DNA from: Bradyrhizobium betae
Lineage (GTDB): Bacteria > Pseudomonadota > Alphaproteobacteria > Rhizobiales > Xanthobacteraceae
Direction: 5' to 3'
Assembly (NCBI RefSeq): GCF_004123905.1
Contig: NZ_MZXW01000053.1
Span: forward strand, 124,001 to 188,000
Length of the DNA stretch: 64,000 bases
Below, one piece after another: positions 28,373-36,969 of the stretch (position 1 is the stretch's first letter; the number at the start of each line of letters is the position of its first letter). The position numbers and the translations under genes are program-made. The notes under the pieces are model-generated. The model was not told the origin of the DNA. It searched no databases and saw only the letters and a program-made list of their open reading frames with translations.

Positions 28373-29554
28373 ATGAAACCAACTACCGCACAAACATCTC
28401 TGGCCCGGCTGGCACTCACCAGCTCTGATTCGGTACGGCCGGATGTTGCCAACTTCGTTGCTCTCATCTCTTGCAGCAAGAGTAAGGGCGGCCACCGGGA
28501 CATTGCTAGGGACATGTACGTGTCCCCTCTGTATCGAAAATCGCTTCAACTTACCGAGCTTTGGGGTGTACCGTTCTACATTTTGTCGGCGAAGTACGGC
28601 CTGCTGCGTCCCGACGAGCTGATAGAGCCTTACGAGCAAACCCTCAAGACAGCGACGAAAAAGGAAAAACAAGAGTGGGCTCAGCGAGTGGACAAGCAAC
28701 TACGCGAACTTCAGACGAAGGACTTTATCGTACTCGCTGGCGACGACTACTTTGCTCCGCTCGTTGAGGCGGGCAGCAGCGACCCATTGAACTATTTTAC
28801 GCCGATGCGCTCCCTGTCGCTGGGAACACGCCTCGCGTTTCTCAATGAGGCAATCAAGATCGAACGCAGGGGCGCTGCGATCAGGAGCGCGTATGCACTT
28901 TTTGAGCGGATTTCAGAATCGCGAACGCCGCCCCGCCTCGCCGACTTACTAGCGACCGATCTTCCATCACATGGAGTGTACTTCTTCTTCGATGGGTCGG
29001 AAGCGACCAGATTTTCAACAGTTTTTCCACGACTGGTTCGTATCGGCACACATGGAATCTCTGCGGGATCGACGGCCACCCTCAGAAACCGACTACGAAC
29101 TCATTTCGGAACGAAGGCAGGTCAAGGCAATCATCGAGCCTCGGTATTCCGTCTTCACGTTGGCCGCGCCCTCATTGAGCGTGACAGCCTCCAAGATCAA
29201 TATCCGGATTGGGGCAAAGGACAATCCGCTCCCCGAGACATCACCGATCGCGAGGCGGCTCTAGAGGCAAGGGTCTCTCAATACATCGGAAATCTTCGTG
29301 TCCTCGCCATTCCGGTTATCGACACGGCCGGTAAGAGCAGTATGCGAGCAACAGTTGAACGACAATTCATCGCGATGTTCACCGAACACCTTTGTGCGCT
29401 TGAATCAGGCAGCCCGAATTGGCTCGGGAAATTCTCTGACAAGGCCAGCATCAAAGAAACGGGTCTTTGGAATGTTCGCGACGTTGGCGAACAATACGAC
29501 TTGAAGTTCCTAGCATTGCTTGAGGCGTACTTGAACAAAAATGGTTATCGCTAG
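28373..29554 (+). CDS. DUF6884-like domain fused to GIY-YIG-like nuclease domain
   Basis: A 393-residue protein with two parts. Residues ~20-165 (VALISCSKSKGGHRD, MYVSPLYRKSL, FYILSAKYGLLRPDELIEPY, DFIVLAGDDYFAPLV) match the DUF6884/YaaA-like pattern, which is also related to domains found in 7-deazaguanine enzymes. Residues ~200-390 look like a GIY-YIG nuclease: GVYFFFD (the GIY strand), RLVRIGTHGIS (the YIG strand), a downstream Arg and His in LRNRLRTHFG, and a later Glu in TVERQFIAMF. Second gene of the island, with lower GC than flanks. Catalysis by either domain is inferred from these motifs only. Confidence 0.7.
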   Translation: MKPTTAQTSLARLALTSSDSVRPDVANFVALISCSKSKGGHRDIARDMYVSPLYRKSLQLTELWGVPFYILSAKYGLLRPDELIEPYEQTLKTATKKEKQEWAQRVDKQLRELQTKDFIVLAGDDYFAPLVEAGSSDPLNYFTPMRSLSLGTRLAFLNEAIKIERRGAAIRSAYALFERISESRTPPRLADLLATDLPSHGVYFFFDGSEATRFSTVFPRLVRIGTHGISAGSTATLRNRLRTHFGTKAGQGNHRASVFRLHVGRALIERDSLQDQYPDWGKGQSAPRDITDREAALEARVSQYIGNLRVLAIPVIDTAGKSSMRATVERQFIAMFTEHLCALESGSPNWLGKFSDKASIKETGLWNVRDVGEQYDLKFLALLEAYLNKNGYR

Positions 29555-29568
29555 CAACAGAGCACAAC

Positions 29569-31002
29569 ATGTCACCTAAGAGAGTCAGCCATTCTGTTTC
29601 TCGAAGAAAGCCACCGCGTAGTCGGCGGCGTATTGTTGCAACAAAGCCCTCCGCATACGCTCTTGCACAGGCCATTAAAGAACAGCCTAAGCTTCCGCTG
29701 TGGCTCACCCACCTTTGGCAGCGAGCTTCCGAACACAGACGCCTTGGCCTTGTCTTGGGCGCGGGGGTGTCATTCGACGCAAAGATCCCTCTGTGGGGTG
29801 TGCTAGTCAGCCGCTTAGCACAGGCAGCAGGAATTTCTGACCTACTTTCGGCTCAGCACCAAAAGGAACGCTTTCCAGAGACGTTCCTTGCTGAGATTCT
29901 CTATCGGCATCACCATGCAGATTATTCCAAGTCTGCGGACAATCCACCCGACCGCTACCACGAGGATCGCGTCAACTCAGCCTGGAAGCAGAAGATTCGG
30001 CAATGTCTGTATCAAGATGTTGCCGATAAGACCTTCGAGGAGATTACTAAGGAGCACACTTACTTGAAGGGCCTAGCCAGCCTAGTCTGCAAATCTGGCT
30101 TCGCCGTCACCCTCAACTTCGACGACATCGTTGACCAAGCTGTAACCGCGCATGTCGAGGGAATTCTGACCGCCGCGCCCGATACAGCGATAGCCAATCC
30201 GGAAATCATTTATTATCCAAAGGTCGAAACACGAAAGCACGCACCAGTAATATACCACATCAACGGCAGTCTTCCGCGCGACCAGCCACGGCGCAGTAGC
30301 GCGAAAGTAGTACTTACCGAGGATGCCTTTGCGGACGTGATGCTGTCGCCAAATTCGTACAATGCAGAATATGTGGTGAACCAGTTCGCAGTTCGAACGT
30401 TCGTCTTGCTTGGGCTTTCGCTTAATGACAACTCCCTGAAGAATATCTTGAGGTCGAGCGCAAAGCGAAATCCCGCCAATCACCACTTCCTTGTGCTCCA
30501 CGAAAAGGACAACGAACCGAGGTCAGCTGGCGTCCGATCCGACATTTTCGATGTTAACCTCCATGTCTACAATCTGATCACGATCTTCCTGACCACTGCC
30601 CAGCATAAGGAATTGATTGACTTACTGAACTCTTCATCGGCGGCGCAATTCGACGAACTGCTCCTAGCGATGGGGGCGCAGAGCACTATCCACAGAAAGT
30701 ACTACATCGTTGGTTCTGTTGCGTCCGGGAAGAGCTCGACAGTCGATGCATTGCGCTGCTTTACGACATTCGAGGAATTCAGTGGACGCGTTCCGAAAGA
30801 AATGTATCAAGATGACACTAGTCTCACCCCTGATGAACAGAAGATTGTCGATGACTATCTCTTTCCTAGGTTGATCGAAAAGAACCGAAACATGATGCGC
30901 CCTAGCTCCGGCGTGCGCATCATGGATCGTGCGTTCCTTGACTTATTCGCCTTTTCTAAGAACGGGGACAAAGTCGAGTCAAACGAAAAGCTATTGAACT
31001 AA
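29569..31002 (+). CDS. SIR2-domain protein with C-terminal P-loop (deoxynucleoside-kinase-like) domain, cut by a frameshift
   Basis: The intact part is 477 residues. After a basic N-terminal tail, a SIR2 domain is clear: VLGAGVSFDAKIPLW (NAD-binding GAG-x-S), VTLNFDDIVDQAV, ITGAC-like region ending in the catalytic HINGSLPRD, and VLLGLSLNDNSLK. SIR2 domains in bacterial defence proteins usually deplete NAD. From about residue 378 a nucleotide-kinase-like fold begins: YYIVGSVASGKSSTVDAL (Walker A) and RIMDRAFLDLFAF (DR motif). The frame then stops at 31002, while the kinase continues in another frame to 31340. It starts 14 bases after the previous gene. Third gene of the island. Confidence 0.8.
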   Translation: MSPKRVSHSVSRRKPPRSRRRIVATKPSAYALAQAIKEQPKLPLWLTHLWQRASEHRRLGLVLGAGVSFDAKIPLWGVLVSRLAQAAGISDLLSAQHQKERFPETFLAEILYRHHHADYSKSADNPPDRYHEDRVNSAWKQKIRQCLYQDVADKTFEEITKEHTYLKGLASLVCKSGFAVTLNFDDIVDQAVTAHVEGILTAAPDTAIANPEIIYYPKVETRKHAPVIYHINGSLPRDQPRRSSAKVVLTEDAFADVMLSPNSYNAEYVVNQFAVRTFVLLGLSLNDNSLKNILRSSAKRNPANHHFLVLHEKDNEPRSAGVRSDIFDVNLHVYNLITIFLTTAQHKELIDLLNSSSAAQFDELLLAMGAQSTIHRKYYIVGSVASGKSSTVDALRCFTTFEEFSGRVPKEMYQDDTSLTPDEQKIVDDYLFPRLIEKNRNMMRPSSGVRIMDRAFLDLFAFSKNGDKVESNEKLLN

Positions 31003-31340
31003 GGAACCGCATCGAACAATATAAAAAGCCATTCGAGGATGGGCACTTATTCTTTCTTGGCGCATCGCCCGACGCTCTCGAAGAGCGCCTGTTACAACGC
31101 AGCTCCTCAAAAGAACCCGACGGAAAATTCGGCTTTGAGTTGGAGACGCTAAAGAAGCAGGATAAATCTCTTAGGCAAATCTACCGAATCCAAGATGATC
31201 GGGTACTCGATACGAGCCACCTTACGACGAGCGAGGTCGCCAAGGCGATCGCCAGAAAAATCCTACTGGACGAGGGCTACAAGGAGTTTCCGTTTGCGGA
31301 GCGCCTTAGAGAGATTATTGACGGGGATGGGGCGCTTTGA
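30963..31340 (+). pseudogene. Out-of-frame 3' part of the SIR2/kinase gene
   Basis: Reading resumes one base back relative to the upstream frame, about 30970-30980, as VKRKAIELRNRIEQYKKPF, then HLFFLGASPDALEERLLQR (kinase lid-like segment), YRIQDDRVLDTSHLTTSEVA and AIARKILLDEGYKEFPF, ending in TGA at 31338-31340. This completes the kinase-like domain, and a joined protein would have about 590 residues. A one-base deletion in the sequence or genome would explain it; the site (AGTCAAACGAAAAGC) is not a standard slippery heptamer. A separately translated fragment from a TTG at 31140 is possible but less likely. Confidence 0.7.
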
Positions 31341-31786
31341 TTTCTAACCGACCCAGTATTTATCTGGCTGGTCCACTGTTTTCTCCTCAAGAGCGCCAGT
31401 GGAATGTCCTATTGCGCGATAGCTTGACGGGGTTTGCGGACGTTTATCTTCCCCAAGAAGATGGCTCTCTACTCGTCGATCTCGTCGCAAGCGGAATGTC
31501 TTTGGAGGAGGCAAAAAGCTCCATTTTTTCTGCGGACATCCGCGCAATCGATCGATGCGATATTCTCATGATCGTTATGGACGGGCGGGTGATCGATGAA
31601 GGGGCGTGCTTTGAGCTGGGCTATGCTTACAGTCGCGGAAAGATTTGCGTTGGCATAAAAACAGACGTTCGATCTCTGCTTCCTGTCGGGGACAACCCGA
31701 TGATCGATTGCGCACTCCGTAAGATATTTAGGGATATCGATTCTGCGTGTGATTGGATTCGACGCCGACAATGGGAGCAGCATTGA
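31337..31786 (+). CDS. Nucleoside 2-deoxyribosyltransferase
   Basis: A 149-residue enzyme of the N-deoxyribosyltransferase fold. Motifs are IYLAGPLFSPQERQW at the start and MDGRVIDEGACFELGYAYSR, in which the D-E-G and the F-E-L-G-Y-A Glu correspond to the family active site; ICVGIKTD completes the pattern. Such enzymes move or remove 2-deoxyribose on nucleobases. The TTG start at 31337 overlaps the stop of the upstream reading frame (TTGA), and GGGG lies upstream, so translation is coupled. It overlaps queC by 16 bases. Confidence 0.88.
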   Translation: MISNRPSIYLAGPLFSPQERQWNVLLRDSLTGFADVYLPQEDGSLLVDLVASGMSLEEAKSSIFSADIRAIDRCDILMIVMDGRVIDEGACFELGYAYSRGKICVGIKTDVRSLLPVGDNPMIDCALRKIFRDIDSACDWIRRRQWEQH

Positions 31787-32481
31787 GCAACTCAGCGGCA
31801 CTGGTCCTATTCTCCGGCGGCCAGGATTCCGCCACGGTTCTCGCGTGGGCTCTCAAGAATTATGAAAGGGTCGAAACGATCGGCTTTGATTACGGGCAGA
31901 AGCACGCTGTAGAGATGAAGCAGCGAGCCATTTTCCGCTCTCGTTTGGCTGATGAATTCCCTGAAATGGCCACCCGGCTCGGGCCGGACCATGTGGTTGC
32001 ACTCGACCTTGCTGGTCAGATCGCAGGCAATATCGCGACGTACGACGTCTCCCGAAGTGAGATGCTCCTTCGGAAGAAGTATATCCCCGGGCGAAACCTC
32101 ATAATGATGTCTTTGAGCGCAAGTGTAGCGTTCCGGAGGGGCATTGAGACACTCGCCTGCGGCGTCAGCGAGACTGAATATTCGGGTTATCCCGACTGTC
32201 GACGAAAGGCCATGAGCGCAATAGAAGCAGCGCTGAACGAAGCGACAGGTTTTTCATGGTCAGTACAATGCCCCCTGATGGAGCTAGACAAGGCCGGAGT
32301 CTGGAGGCTGTCGCGTGACCTTGGCGGCAGTGCCTTGCTCGAACTCATCAGGGAGGAGACGCATAGCTGCTACGAAGGGGCGAGAGAGAAGAGGCACTCA
32401 TGGGGATACGGATGCACTCAGTGCGACGCTTGCCGCCTGCGAGAGAAGGGCTGGCGGGAATTCAGTGCGACCTCGGTGTAG
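31771..32481 (+). CDS. queC: 7-cyano-7-deazaguanine synthase (QueC)
   Basis: A QueC of about 236 residues that turns 7-carboxy-7-deazaguanine into preQ0 with ATP and ammonia. All family motifs are present: LVLFSGGQDSATVLAWAL (PP-loop SGGxDS), FDYGQKHAVE, KYIPGRNLIMMSL, GVSETEYSGYPDCRRKA and the zinc Cys set SCYEG with CTQCDAC. The ATG at 31771 gives a normal N-terminus; the frame extends to a TTG at 31753. It overlaps the deoxyribosyltransferase gene, so the two steps are probably linked. No queD, queE or queF is near. It may be a genuine preQ0 supplier or a defence-specific paralog. Lower GC than flanking genes. Confidence 0.9.
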   Translation: MGAALSNSAALVLFSGGQDSATVLAWALKNYERVETIGFDYGQKHAVEMKQRAIFRSRLADEFPEMATRLGPDHVVALDLAGQIAGNIATYDVSRSEMLLRKKYIPGRNLIMMSLSASVAFRRGIETLACGVSETEYSGYPDCRRKAMSAIEAALNEATGFSWSVQCPLMELDKAGVWRLSRDLGGSALLELIREETHSCYEGAREKRHSWGYGCTQCDACRLREKGWREFSATSV

Positions 32482-32667
32482 CCAATTCAATCCTGTCGGA
32501 AAGTAGCGTAGAGGAATTTCGGAATAATAGCATTATGCACCTGTTTTGCCCGACGAGTCAAGCGGCGTCGTGACCTAGCGGCGCAAGCCGTTGATTCCCC
32601 ACGCTCCGGCTACTGTGCATGGGGTTGTTTTGCAGGTTTCCGATTTGAAGGGCCGCCGCGAGAGCCG

Positions 32668-34092
32668 TCAGCTCTGCCGAAAGCCCATCCGGAAGGCGCC
32701 CCAGTGCTTGCCGCGGATCATGATCGGCGAGGACAAATCCTTCATCAGCACGAACTGCCCGCCGCCCATGTCGCGGCGATAGGTCTGGAGCAGGAACGGC
32801 CTTGTGTTGGCCGCGACCTTCTTCACCGCGCGATCGGTGAACAGGCGGCGGTTGCGGCAATTGGCGTTGTTCCAGACCGGGTCCTTGCCCTGCGGCAGGC
32901 GATAGTTCGGATTGTGGGTCGGAAGGTAGCCGCCCTTGGCCCAGGCGACGCAGAACACGATGCGGGGATCCGACTTCTGGATCGGGTCCTGGATCGCGGG
33001 CAGCACGCGATCGGTGAAGTCGACGTAAGCAGTGTTGTATTGCTTCGGATCGGTGCCGGGGATTTCCCGGTAATTCTCGTCCATGAGCTGGTCGAGCGTG
33101 ATCTCGCCGCGGCCGATCGCGGCCTCGAATTCGTCCGAGATCCGCCTGGCGGTCTCGACGACGACACGGATCAGCGGCGCATCCGAGGTCTCCACGCCGC
33201 TGTCGGCGATCAAGGCGATCAGGCCTTCGGAGGTGTCGAGCAGCTTTGTCACGCGCTGATCCGCGTTCTTGAGATCGCGCGAGGACAGGTCGACGCCCTT
33301 CGCGAGCTCGTTGAGCTCGCTGATGACCGTGTCGCAGTGGCCGAGATTGGAGGTCGCCGCGCGCGTGACGCTGTCGATCTCAGCCTCCACCGAGGCAAAG
33401 CCCTGCTGGACCCGCGAGATGATGCCGGAGATCTGCTGGGCGCCTTCGCCGGCCGTCTTGGCGCGTTGCGAGGCGTCGCTGCTCTCGCCGATCAGGCCTT
33501 CGATCTGGCCGTCGAGATCGCGCACGGTGTCTGAGATCTGATGCGTGGCCTGGCGGGTGGCCTCCGCGAGGTTTTTGACCTCGCTTGCGACCACCGCGAA
33601 GCCGCGGCCGGCGTTGCCGGCGCGCGCCGCTTCGATGGTCGCATTCAGCGCGAGCAGGTTGGTTTGTTTCGCGATCGCCTCGATCGAGCCGGACACTTTC
33701 GCCACCTGCGCCAGCGCCGAGCCGACGGCGCTCAAGCGCGCCTCGATCCGTTCCACGGCCGCGACGAGCTCGGAGATGTGGCTGACCGCGGCGTCGACGG
33801 CCCCGCGCGACTGCGCGATCTCGCCGACTGCAGCTGACGTGGTCGACTGCACTGCTTGCGATGCGTTGGCGATGTCGTGGTTGGCCGAGACCATGGTCTC
33901 GGCGGTCTTCTGGAGATGATGGAACCGTTCCGACTGGTTGGCGACGCGGTTTGCGACTTCCTGGACGTTGCCGGCGATGTCGGCGAGCTCCACGCCAAGA
34001 CCGCCGATGCGGTCGGCGAGCTGGTCGATCAGCCGTTCGGCCAGCGTCCGGTTCGATCCGGTGTCCATGACTGCAAGCTGGGCAAGGGACAT
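32668..34092 (-). CDS. Soluble methyl-accepting chemotaxis protein with C-terminal sensor-like domain
   Basis: A 474-residue chemoreceptor without membrane spans. The signalling hairpin tip is IEAIAKQTNLLALNATIEAARAG, flanked by long coiled coils (VKNLAEATRQATHQIS). The domain order is reversed from usual: the last ~170 residues form a globular region (ITLDQLMDENYREIPGTDP, ending IRGKHWGAFRMGF) that is repeated in the neighbouring receptor. Start: GGAGGAAG nine bases before the ATG at 34092 is a strong ribosome-binding site; an ATG at 34131 would overlap it and add 13 residues. It probably senses a cytoplasmic or energy signal. The ligand is unknown. Confidence 0.92.
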   Translation of the reverse strand: MSLAQLAVMDTGSNRTLAERLIDQLADRIGGLGVELADIAGNVQEVANRVANQSERFHHLQKTAETMVSANHDIANASQAVQSTTSAAVGEIAQSRGAVDAAVSHISELVAAVERIEARLSAVGSALAQVAKVSGSIEAIAKQTNLLALNATIEAARAGNAGRGFAVVASEVKNLAEATRQATHQISDTVRDLDGQIEGLIGESSDASQRAKTAGEGAQQISGIISRVQQGFASVEAEIDSVTRAATSNLGHCDTVISELNELAKGVDLSSRDLKNADQRVTKLLDTSEGLIALIADSGVETSDAPLIRVVVETARRISDEFEAAIGRGEITLDQLMDENYREIPGTDPKQYNTAYVDFTDRVLPAIQDPIQKSDPRIVFCVAWAKGGYLPTHNPNYRLPQGKDPVWNNANCRNRRLFTDRAVKKVAANTRPFLLQTYRRDMGGGQFVLMKDLSSPIMIRGKHWGAFRMGFRQS

Positions 34093-34199
34093 GTACGGGC
34101 TTCCTCCAAGCGGAGCCGTTGATCGGCTCATCGCGGCATTCCCATTCCAATGCCGAGCTTAGATGATGATTCGCGCCCGGCGTCTTGCCTGAGCGTGCA

Positions 34200-35939
34200 C
34201 TAGAGTTTGTAGGCAGTACGAAATCCGCCCCAGTGCCGGCCCTGCACGCGGATCGGAACGTCGATCTCGCGCATCATCACGGTGTTGCCATTGCCCATGT
34301 CGCGGGCGTAGCTCTGGACCAAATACGAGCGCAGGTTGTGTGCGGCTGCCAACCCCGCCGGATCGTTGAAGATCCGCCGGTTGCGGCTGTTGGCCATGTT
34401 CCAGGCCGCGTCGCCCGGCCGCTGCGGATGCGAATAGATCTTGTTGTGCACCGGCAGGAAGCCGTTGCGGTCGACCATGGCACAGAACGCCATGCGCGAG
34501 TCCTTGGCGAGAAAGGCTTCCTGGAACGGCGGCAGCGCGCGATCGGCCCAGTCCAGATATTTGGTGCGGTACTGCTGCGGATTGGTCCCGGCGATCTCGG
34601 CATAGTCGGTGTCGAAGAGGTCGTCGATTTTGACCTCGCCGCGCGCGACCGCCTGTTCGAAGATCCGGGTCAGCGCGGTGCCCGCTTCCATCGCGCGGGT
34701 GACGAACTCCGTGTTCTCCTCGTGGATCGACCAGAGCTGGTCTTCGATCTTCTCAGCCAGCTCGGCATTGGGGCTGACGAACTGTGCGCGGGCGCCGGCC
34801 TTGGACTGCTCGATGACGCGCAGGCGACAGGCGCCGACGTTTTCGAGCGTGCCCTCGACGACGGCCTGTGCGGCAAGCCGGCCCGCGTCAGCGCCGCCGA
34901 TCAGCACGCCGTCCATCGAGATCTCATAGACCGGCATCACGCCGCGTGCCGTTTCGAATTTGAGATGGCAGGGCAGCCGCTCGGTCTTGCGGCGGTCGTC
35001 GTGTTCGCTCTGGCGCAGCAGCACCGCACAGCGCGATTTCAGCTTCTGCGCGAAAGTGGTGACGGCCTTGCCGGCGCTGGCGACGCTCTCGCCATGGGTC
35101 TCGGCGGCCTTGGTCGCGGCATCGATCTCGGCGGCGCTCTCGCCGACCGAGACGATGAAGTCCGAGGCGCTGGCGGCATTGCCGGAGACTTCGCTGGTGG
35201 TGGCGTTCTGCTCGGCGACCGCGCCGTTGACGGTCTCGAATACCGGGCGGATCGCCTCGATCGCCTGCGAGATGCGGTGCACGGCATCGGCTGAACCGGT
35301 GGCGTCGCGCTGGAGCGCGTCGATCTTCTTCGTGATTTCTTCCGTCGCGCCCTGGGTCTGCACTGCGAGCGCCTTCACTTCGGTGGCGACGACCGCAAAA
35401 CCTTTGCCGGCGGCGCCCGCACGCGCGGCCTCGATGGTCGAGTTGAGCGCGAGCAACGTCGTCTGCCGCGCGATCTGCGCGATCAAATTGACGACGTTGC
35501 CGATGGCAGCGGAGGACTCGCGCAGGCGATTGACATTGGCACGGGCCTCCTGCGCCGCGGCGCTGGCCTCGTCGGCGAGCTTGCCGGCCGCGCGCACCTG
35601 CGCCCCGATGCCTTGCGCGGATTGGGTGAACTTGTCGGCGGCATGGGCGAAGGTGGAGGCGTTCGATTGCGCGGCGTTGGTGCGGCCGGTCAGGGCGTCG
35701 GTGCGGTCGCGGATGGCGGCAAGCGTGGTGGCGGTCGCCTCGGCGCCGCCAGCAACCGAATTGGCGGCGCGCTCGAGCTGGCGAATCATCGCACCGAGCT
35801 CGAGTTCCAGCAGTTCCAGGATTTCCCTGGCGGAATCGGCTTCGCCGGGGGCAGGCGCGGGGGCGACCGGCGCAGCCTGCGGGGCGGACGCCGGCGCGGC
35901 CGTCACCGGCTGACGCTTCCGAAATAATGCGAACGCCAT
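34200..35939 (-). CDS. Soluble methyl-accepting chemotaxis protein with PilZ and C-terminal sensor-like domains
   Basis: A 579-residue receptor with no clear membrane span. An Ala/Pro-rich N-terminus precedes the coiled-coil signalling region (IARQTTLLALNSTIEAARAG, then VATEVKALAVQTQGATEEI). About residue 355 a PilZ-like domain begins, with RRKTERLP (the R-x-x-x-R motif) and YEISMDGVLIGG (D/N-x-S-x-x-G), so c-di-GMP binding is likely. The last ~140 residues (VKIDDLFDTDYAEIAGTNP, ending VQGRHWGGFRTAYKL) match the end of the adjacent receptor. ATG 35939 is preferred over a GTG three bases earlier. The pair looks like a diverged tandem duplication. Confidence 0.92.
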   Translation of the reverse strand: MAFALFRKRQPVTAAPASAPQAAPVAPAPAPGEADSAREILELLELELGAMIRQLERAANSVAGGAEATATTLAAIRDRTDALTGRTNAAQSNASTFAHAADKFTQSAQGIGAQVRAAGKLADEASAAAQEARANVNRLRESSAAIGNVVNLIAQIARQTTLLALNSTIEAARAGAAGKGFAVVATEVKALAVQTQGATEEITKKIDALQRDATGSADAVHRISQAIEAIRPVFETVNGAVAEQNATTSEVSGNAASASDFIVSVGESAAEIDAATKAAETHGESVASAGKAVTTFAQKLKSRCAVLLRQSEHDDRRKTERLPCHLKFETARGVMPVYEISMDGVLIGGADAGRLAAQAVVEGTLENVGACRLRVIEQSKAGARAQFVSPNAELAEKIEDQLWSIHEENTEFVTRAMEAGTALTRIFEQAVARGEVKIDDLFDTDYAEIAGTNPQQYRTKYLDWADRALPPFQEAFLAKDSRMAFCAMVDRNGFLPVHNKIYSHPQRPGDAAWNMANSRNRRIFNDPAGLAAAHNLRSYLVQSYARDMGNGNTVMMREIDVPIRVQGRHWGGFRTAYKL

Positions 35940-36143
35940 CACGTCACTCTTGTCGGGGAACGGTCGGGCGCTATTTTCGCAGCCTGGAATGAAATCAGGG
36001 TTAACGGTGCCTCACTCTTGGGCATGGGGCACTACGGTGTTACCTTAAAGTCGTAGAGCCTCTTTCATTCCGGTGGGTTGGCGGCCTATAACGCCGCGCT
36101 TCCCACGCTCACCTTGGCGCACGATTCCTTTACGAGATCACGC

Positions 36144-36890
36144 ATGGCCGGACATTCCCAATTCAAGAACATCATGCACCGCAAGGGGCGGCAGGATGCG
36201 CAGAAGTCAAAACTGTTCGGCAAGCTGGCGCGGGAAATCACCGTCGCGGCCAAGCTCGGCACGCCCGACCCCAACATGAACCCGCGCCTGCGCGCGGCCA
36301 TCATCGCGGCGCGCCAGGAGAACATGCCGAAGGACAATATCGAGCGCGCCGTCAAGAAGGCGCTCGGCAATGACGGCGAGAACTATGACGAGATCCGCTA
36401 CGAGGGCTATGGCCCCGGCGGCGTCGCCGTCATCGTCGAGGCCCTGACCGACAACCGCAACCGCGCCGCCTCCGACATCCGCTCCTTCTTCACCAAATCC
36501 GGCGGCAATCTCGGCGAAACCGGTTCGGTCTCCTTCATGTTCGACCGCACCGGCATCATCGAATACGACCGCAGCGTCGCCGATGACGATGCGGTGCTCG
36601 ACGCCGCGATCGAGGCCGGCGCCGACGACGTGATCTCCGGCGAAGGCGGCCACGAGATCTACGCCTCGACCGAGGGCTATCGCGACGTCGCCAAGGCGCT
36701 GGAAGCCAAGTTCGGCGAGCCGCGCAAGGCCGCGCTGATCTGGAAGCCGCAGAACACGGTCGCGGTCGACGACGAGACCGGCGAGAAGCTGCTCAAGCTG
36801 ATGGATCTGCTCAACGAGCACGACGACGTCCAGCACGTCTACGCCAATTTCGAGGTGTCGGACGCGCTGGTCGCGAAGATGGGCGGGTAG
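36144..36890 (+). CDS. yebC: YebC/PmpR family transcriptional or translational regulator
   Basis: A 248-residue cytosolic protein, full length for the family. It starts MAGHSQFKNIMHRKGRQDAQ, then LRAAIIAARQENMPKDNIER, YEGYGPGGVAVIVEALTDN and SFMFDRTGIIEY. YebC proteins bind DNA or act on translation and often lie beside ruvC, as here (79 bases upstream). The ATG at 36144 is the conserved start; the frame reaches back to 36078 without similarity. Confidence 0.96.
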   Translation: MAGHSQFKNIMHRKGRQDAQKSKLFGKLAREITVAAKLGTPDPNMNPRLRAAIIAARQENMPKDNIERAVKKALGNDGENYDEIRYEGYGPGGVAVIVEALTDNRNRAASDIRSFFTKSGGNLGETGSVSFMFDRTGIIEYDRSVADDDAVLDAAIEAGADDVISGEGGHEIYASTEGYRDVAKALEAKFGEPRKAALIWKPQNTVAVDDETGEKLLKLMDLLNEHDDVQHVYANFEVSDALVAKMGG

Positions 36891-36969
36891 GGGCGCGGGA
36901 CCTCCTTTCCCCGGGGACTTTTGTTCTGTTTCTGTTTCGCTATCATGGGCCAACCGCTATCACTGGCCC

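Noticed and set aside
30965..30990. Programmed -1 frameshift in the SIR2/kinase gene
   Set aside because: No X-XXY-YYZ heptamer is in phase with the upstream frame, and I see no obvious stimulatory hairpin. A mutation or read error is simpler, so I report only the frameshift itself.
26256..32481. Assignment of the island to Qat, CBASS, Dpd or Shedu
   Set aside because: There is no TatD nuclease, no cyclic-nucleotide synthase, no DpdA/TGT gene, and the Shedu-like part is fused to a GHKL domain, so none of these systems fits as a whole.
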